A DNA stretch of 12,267 bases from positions 1 through 12,267 of the forward strand of contig WGAB01000329.1 in assembly GCA_015489295.1 (NCBI GenBank). Direction: 5' to 3'. The notes below the pieces were generated by a model. That model saw nothing but the letters and a program-made list of their open reading frames with translations, ran no database searches and was not told where the DNA came from. Shown here piece after piece: positions 10,401 through 12,267 of this stretch (position 1 is the stretch's first letter; each line of letters starts with the position of its first letter). This DNA comes from Caldifarciminota bacterium. Lineage in GTDB: Bacteria > WOR-3 > Hydrothermia > WGAB01. The position numbers and the translations under genes were made by a program.

Positions 10401-11634
10401 CCAGCTTCGTGGTGGCCACCAGGACATCCAGGCCGGGGAAGTCCTTGGGCAGCACCTTGACCTGCTCTACACCGGCTTCCTTGAGGAACTCCAGGGTGTC
10501 TTCCTCCAGGAGGCTGAGCACGGGCACCAGGACCTCGCCGGTTTTGGTGTCCACCACATCGTTGACCGTGACGTACCGGCCGGGTTCCATCTGCCGGGGA
10601 TCCAGGTGGAGGATGGGGGAGATGTACACCTCGTGGACATCCGACTCCCGGAGCTTCTCCAGGTCCTTCTCCGTCAGCTCGGTACCGGCCGGGTAGAGCA
10701 TTTCCTGAACCTTGATGCGCTGGATCCGGTGGGCCTTGAGCTGCTTGAGGTGCTCCGCGGTCAGCAGGGTCATGGGGGGCACGAGGACCTCGCCGGTTTC
10801 GGCATCCGAAATCTCCCGGACGTTCACGAAGCGGCCGGGTTCCAGCTGGCTCACGGACTGTTCCTTGGGGCGGGGGCTGTACACCGGGCGGGAGATACGG
10901 GTTCCCGGCTTCACGGAGGCCAGGTCCACCGGATAGTGGGAGAAGATCATCTCCACGATGTCGCCCGTATCCTTGTACACCAGGGCCTTGAGCAGGCGGG
11001 TGATGGGGATCTTCCGCCGCTTGGAGATGGTAACCCCCAGCACCTTCTGGCTGTCAATGGAAAAGTCGATCCAGGGACCCCGGTAGGGGACCAGCAGGGC
11101 CGAATAGGCCGGCGCTCCCCGTTCCCCCTTCTGGAAGTAGACCCCCGGAGACCGGTGCAGCTGGTTGACCACCACCCGCTCGGTCCCGTTCACGATGAAG
11201 GTCCCGTTGGGGGTCATGGCCACCAGGTCGCAGAGGTACACCTTCTGCCGGATCCGGTGTTTGACCTGTTTCTCGGGGTCCTTTTCCTCTGGATCCCGGA
11301 CCACGAGTTCCAGGTTGGCCCAGATGGGAATGGAATAGGTGAGGTTTTTCTCCTTGGCCTCCTCTACGGTGTACTTGGGAGAGCCCACCTCATAGCTGAT
11401 GAACTCCAGGGAGTAGCGGCCGTGGATGTCCTCGATAGGGAACATCTCCTTAAAGACCGCCTGGAGTCCCTCGTCCCGACGCCTCTCCGGCGGCACATCG
11501 GCCTGGAGAAACTGCCGGAAGGATTCCACCTGCACCACGAGCAGGTGGGGCATCGGGTAGGACTCTTCTTTATAACCCTTCCGCTGAATACGGCGACGGG
11601 TGGCAGTAGAAATGTTCTGCACCTCCCCTTTCAT
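7456..11634 (-). CDS. rpoB: RNA polymerase beta subunit (1392 aa)
   Basis: Beta forms the other pincer of core RNA polymerase and the rifampicin pocket. Visible are the N-terminal [35 protein letters not shown], the rifampicin region (about 569-589, with Asp574, His584 and Ser589 equal to E. coli D516, H526, S531 and wild type), [19 protein letters not shown], the active-site LAGRHGNKG (Lys1147 and Lys1155) and the C-terminal [23 protein letters not shown] beta-i4 type insertion at about 264-398 has an extra repeat module. A beta-i9 type insertion at about 996-1145 contains a charged coiled-coil-like helix. The 58-residue offset from E. coli numbering at the rifampicin region fits the extra module. 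The ATG at 11634 is the first in frame, but its ribosome-binding site is distant, and a better one lies inside the first codons (see the start-region entry). The gene follows rplL by 46 bases and overlaps rpoC by 11. Confidence 0.97.
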   Translation of the reverse strand: MKGEVQNISTATRRRIQRKGYKEESYPMPHLLVVQVESFRQFLQADVPPERRRDEGLQAVFKEMFPIEDIHGRYSLEFISYEVGSPKYTVEEAKEKNLTYSIPIWANLELVVRDPEEKDPEKQVKHRIRQKVYLCDLVAMTPNGTFIVNGTERVVVNQLHRSPGVYFQKGERGAPAYSALLVPYRGPWIDFSIDSQKVLGVTISKRRKIPITRLLKALVYKDTGDIVEMIFSHYPVDLASVKPGTRISRPVYSPRPKEQSVSQLEPGRFVNVREISDAETGEVLVPPMTLLTAEHLKQLKAHRIQRIKVQEMLYPAGTELTEKDLEKLRESDVHEVYISPILHLDPRQMEPGRYVTVNDVVDTKTGEVLVPVLSLLEEDTLEFLKEAGVEQVKVLPKDFPGLDVLVATTKLDRIKDIEGAVGNLYRTLRYTPPKSLEEAKAYVRDFFMSKARFFLGRVGRFKLNSRLNLDLPGNQDTLDIEDILAIVRRLIKLYVGEEREDDVEDISNRRVRRVGELLAEQFRIAFQRLGRVIKERMLLERDANLTPRRLANPRIVTGSIQAFFVGDRLSQFLDQTNPLAELTHKRRLSALGKGGLTRETAGFEVRDVHPSHYGRLCPIETPEGANIGLITSLTTYARIDELGFITTPLRRVKRGRVTNEVVDMDPLEESKYRIASADTKYDPKTGKILQKHVWVRHRGGYPMVRPEEVDFIDVSPRQVLSPSAALIPFIEHDDANRALMGSNMQRQAVPLIQPDPPLVGTGLEHQIAVNSGAALVAQRSGVVKEVDARRIVIETTEEVEDELNPLKGRLDIYELKKFERSNQNTSIHQKPLVRPGEWVERGEVIADGPATRQGELALGKNLLVAFIPYFGYNFEDAIVVSERVLKEDLFTSIHILEYKVEVRETKLGPEEVTRDLPNVSEEVVKNLDEYGIVRIGAEVGPDDILVGKISPKGERELLPEEKLIYAIFSEKAKDVKDTSLRVPPGVEGVVVDVVVLSRKRDRDPLFKKVVRERLEKLERETAFAKRNLQEGLRQRFVELLKNYKLRGDILDAEGNVVVPAGTRLTARLLSTLNPLQLQLPKPLISDKEREQKVFALLERAREILKDIEERAKREQERILRGDELPPGVIQLIKVYVAQKRKLQVGDKLAGRHGNKGVVARIAPAEDMPFLEDGTPVDIVLNPLGVPSRMNVGQILETILGWAAKEKGIYYATPAFEGFSTEDIKKELEEAGLNPEGKVWVRDGRTGERLAYPVTVGYIYMMKLIHMVEDKVHARAVGPYSLITQQPVGGKSHFGGQRFGEMEVWALEAHGAAYTLQEMLTVKSDDIQGRNRLYKALRNGEEPPEPGLPASFSVLLHTLRGLGLDIEIITDEGKKKAPASEKTEQTGVKESGY
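10441..10845 (-). repeat. Tandem repeat modules inside rpoB (beta-i4 type insertion)
   Basis: Residues 264-398 of beta consist of module 1 (264-313, EPGRFVNV...TGEVLVP), a half module (314-348, [14 protein letters not shown]) and module 3 (349-398, EPGRYVTV...TGEVLVP). Modules 1 and 3 are identical at 21 of 45 aligned residues and exactly 85 residues apart. Their DNA also keeps exact runs (16-mer AGGACCTCGCCGGTTT and 13-mer CGGCCGGGTTCCA on the plus strand, within 10523-10593 and 10778-10848). E. coli beta-i4, as I recall it, has the half module and one full module only. Confidence 0.75.
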
Positions 11635-11652
11635 TAAAGGTTGAACTCACCT
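11611..11652 (-). promoter_or_regulatory. rpoB translation start region with two candidate ribosome-binding sites
   Basis: Upstream of the ATG at 11634 the only Shine-Dalgarno-like stretch is AGGTG(AG), ending 11-13 bases away. Inside the first codons stands GGGGAGGTG (11620-11628), a much stronger match, six bases before an in-frame ATT (11611-11613). The GTG at 11622 is inside that motif. Either the ATG is used with a weak site, or initiation occurs at the rare ATT codon, giving a protein seven residues shorter. The first residues are not conserved in the family, so homology does not decide. The rest of the rplL-rpoB gap shows no convincing terminator or promoter. Confidence 0.4.
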
Positions 11653-11680
11653 GGTTGTGGATCGGAACTCAAGGGGGTGA

Positions 11681-12079
11681 TTACTTAATCTCCACTTTGG
11701 CTCCAAGGCCTTCCAGAGCCGACTTGATCTTTTCGGCTTCTTCCTTTTCGACCCCTTCTTTCACGGGTTTGGGCAGGTTTTCGATCAGCTCCTTGGCCTC
11801 TTTCAGACCCAACCCGGTCAGCGACCGGATCTCCTTCAGCACCTTAATTTTGGCACTGGCGGGCACTTCCACGAGGACCACATCGAAGGCGGTTTTCTCT
11901 TCCGCCTCAGCCTCTGCAGGAGCCGCCCCTGCGGCCGGCACCGCTGCTGCCGCCACCGGCACCGCACCGGTGACCCCGAACTTGTCCTTCAGGGTTTCCA
12001 CGAGTTCGGCCAGCTCCAGCACGGTAAGCGATTCGATCGCCGACACGATGTCCTGAACACTCATCTTCTCAGCCGACAT
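11681..12079 (-). CDS. rplL: Large-subunit stalk protein L7/L12 (132 aa)
   Basis: L7/L12 dimers attach to L10 and form the flexible ribosomal stalk that recruits EF-Tu, EF-G and other GTPases and stimulates their GTP hydrolysis. Three parts are visible: the N-terminal dimer and L10-binding helices (about 1-35, [20 protein letters not shown]), an Ala/Pro/Glu-rich hinge (about 37-62), and the globular C-terminal domain (63-132) with [25 protein letters not shown] and the ending GAKVEIK. Length is slightly above the usual 120-130. The first ATG is chosen because AAGGAGGAAGG precedes it, formed by the last codons of rplJ. Met6 (MSVQDIV) is an alternative, but it lacks such a site. It begins two bases after the rplJ stop and so is probably translationally coupled to it. 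Identification is certain. Confidence 0.97.
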   Translation of the reverse strand: MSAEKMSVQDIVSAIESLTVLELAELVETLKDKFGVTGAVPVAAAAVPAAGAAPAEAEAEEKTAFDVVLVEVPASAKIKVLKEIRSLTGLGLKEAKELIENLPKPVKEGVEKEEAEKIKSALEGLGAKVEIK

Positions 12080-12081
12080 GA

Positions 12082-12267
12082 TTAACCTTCCTCCTTTCTT
12101 TTCTTCTCAATTTCTTCCAGCACCGCCACCAGGGTGTTCAGCAGGCCCTGGAGCGTATACACCAGGCCGCTGAGCGGTGCCATCAGGATCCCCACCACCT
12201 GGGCGCGGGATTCCTGAAGCGACGGCAACTTGGAAATGCGTTCCAAGTCTTTGGTTTCGTACAACTG
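12082..12267 (-). CDS. rplJ: Large-subunit ribosomal protein L10, C-terminal part (truncated by window edge)
   Basis: L10 anchors the L7/L12 dimers to 23S rRNA at the base of the stalk. Only the last 61 residues are in the window; the full protein is about 165-180. The frame stays open to the window edge. A TTG codon at 12264 is only an internal Leu, not a start. The fragment matches the L10 end: [16 protein letters not shown], then [26 protein letters not shown], the long C-terminal helix that binds L7/L12 N-terminal domains, and a charged tail KKRKEEG. Its order before rplL is universal in bacteria. In other species L10 represses this operon by binding the leader upstream of rplJ, which is outside the window. 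Confidence 0.95.
   Translation of the reverse strand, partial: QLYETKDLERISKLPSLQESRAQVVGILMAPLSGLVYTLQGLLNTLVAVLEEIEKKRKEEG

Noticed and set aside
11643..11672. 7-bp direct repeat GAACTCA in the rplL-rpoB gap
   Set aside because: It is short, imperfectly placed for an operator, and expected by chance. No further structure supports it.
12082..12264. A separate 60-residue gene starting at TTG 12264
   Set aside because: The frame continues to the window edge and matches the C-terminal end of L10, so TTG is an internal Leu codon.

Overview
The window is one continuous stretch of conserved housekeeping genes, all on the minus strand. It is the rplJ-rplL-rpoB-rpoC cluster running directly into rpsL-rpsG-fusA-tuf. 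Read in the direction of transcription (high to low coordinates) it holds the 3' end of rplJ (L10), rplL (L7/L12), rpoB (beta), rpoC (beta'), rpsL (S12), rpsG (S7), fusA (EF-G) and the 5' end of tuf (EF-Tu). The genes are tightly packed: gaps are 2, 46, -11 (overlap), 117, 9, 60 and 15 bases. No mobile element, RNA gene, CRISPR array or foreign-looking segment is visible, and no stretch above 117 bases lacks a gene.

Organism. This is a GC-rich bacterium whose proteins are rich in Arg, Glu and Val, which would fit a thermophile but does not prove one. RNA polymerase gives the best clue. Beta carries both the large 'beta-i4' and 'beta-i9' type insertions, and beta' carries a long insertion in the trigger loop (SI3 type). 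These lineage inserts are characteristic of Proteobacteria and other Gram-negative-type phyla and are absent from Firmicutes and Actinobacteria. EF-G belongs to a divergent subfamily that I associate with Desulfobacterota/Geobacter-like lineages and relatives. A Desulfobacterota, Thermodesulfobacteria, NC10, Nitrospirota or Aquificota-like source is plausible, but I cannot name the genus.

How the parts work together. L10 and L7/L12 form the ribosomal stalk that recruits the GTPases EF-G and EF-Tu. RpoB and RpoC form the catalytic core of RNA polymerase. S12 and S7 are small-subunit proteins of the decoding centre and the head. The main non-coding feature is a sigma70-like promoter in the rpoC-rpsL gap (TTGACA, 17 bases, TAAGAT), with a palindrome in its spacer. 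It could drive the rpsL-rpsG-fusA-tuf half separately from the upstream genes.

No undescribed system is evident. The points most worth a second look are the EF-G, which lacks the usual domain IV tip residues although it sits in the standard fusA position, an extra repeat module in the beta subunit insertion, the internal promoter, and an ambiguous rpoB start.
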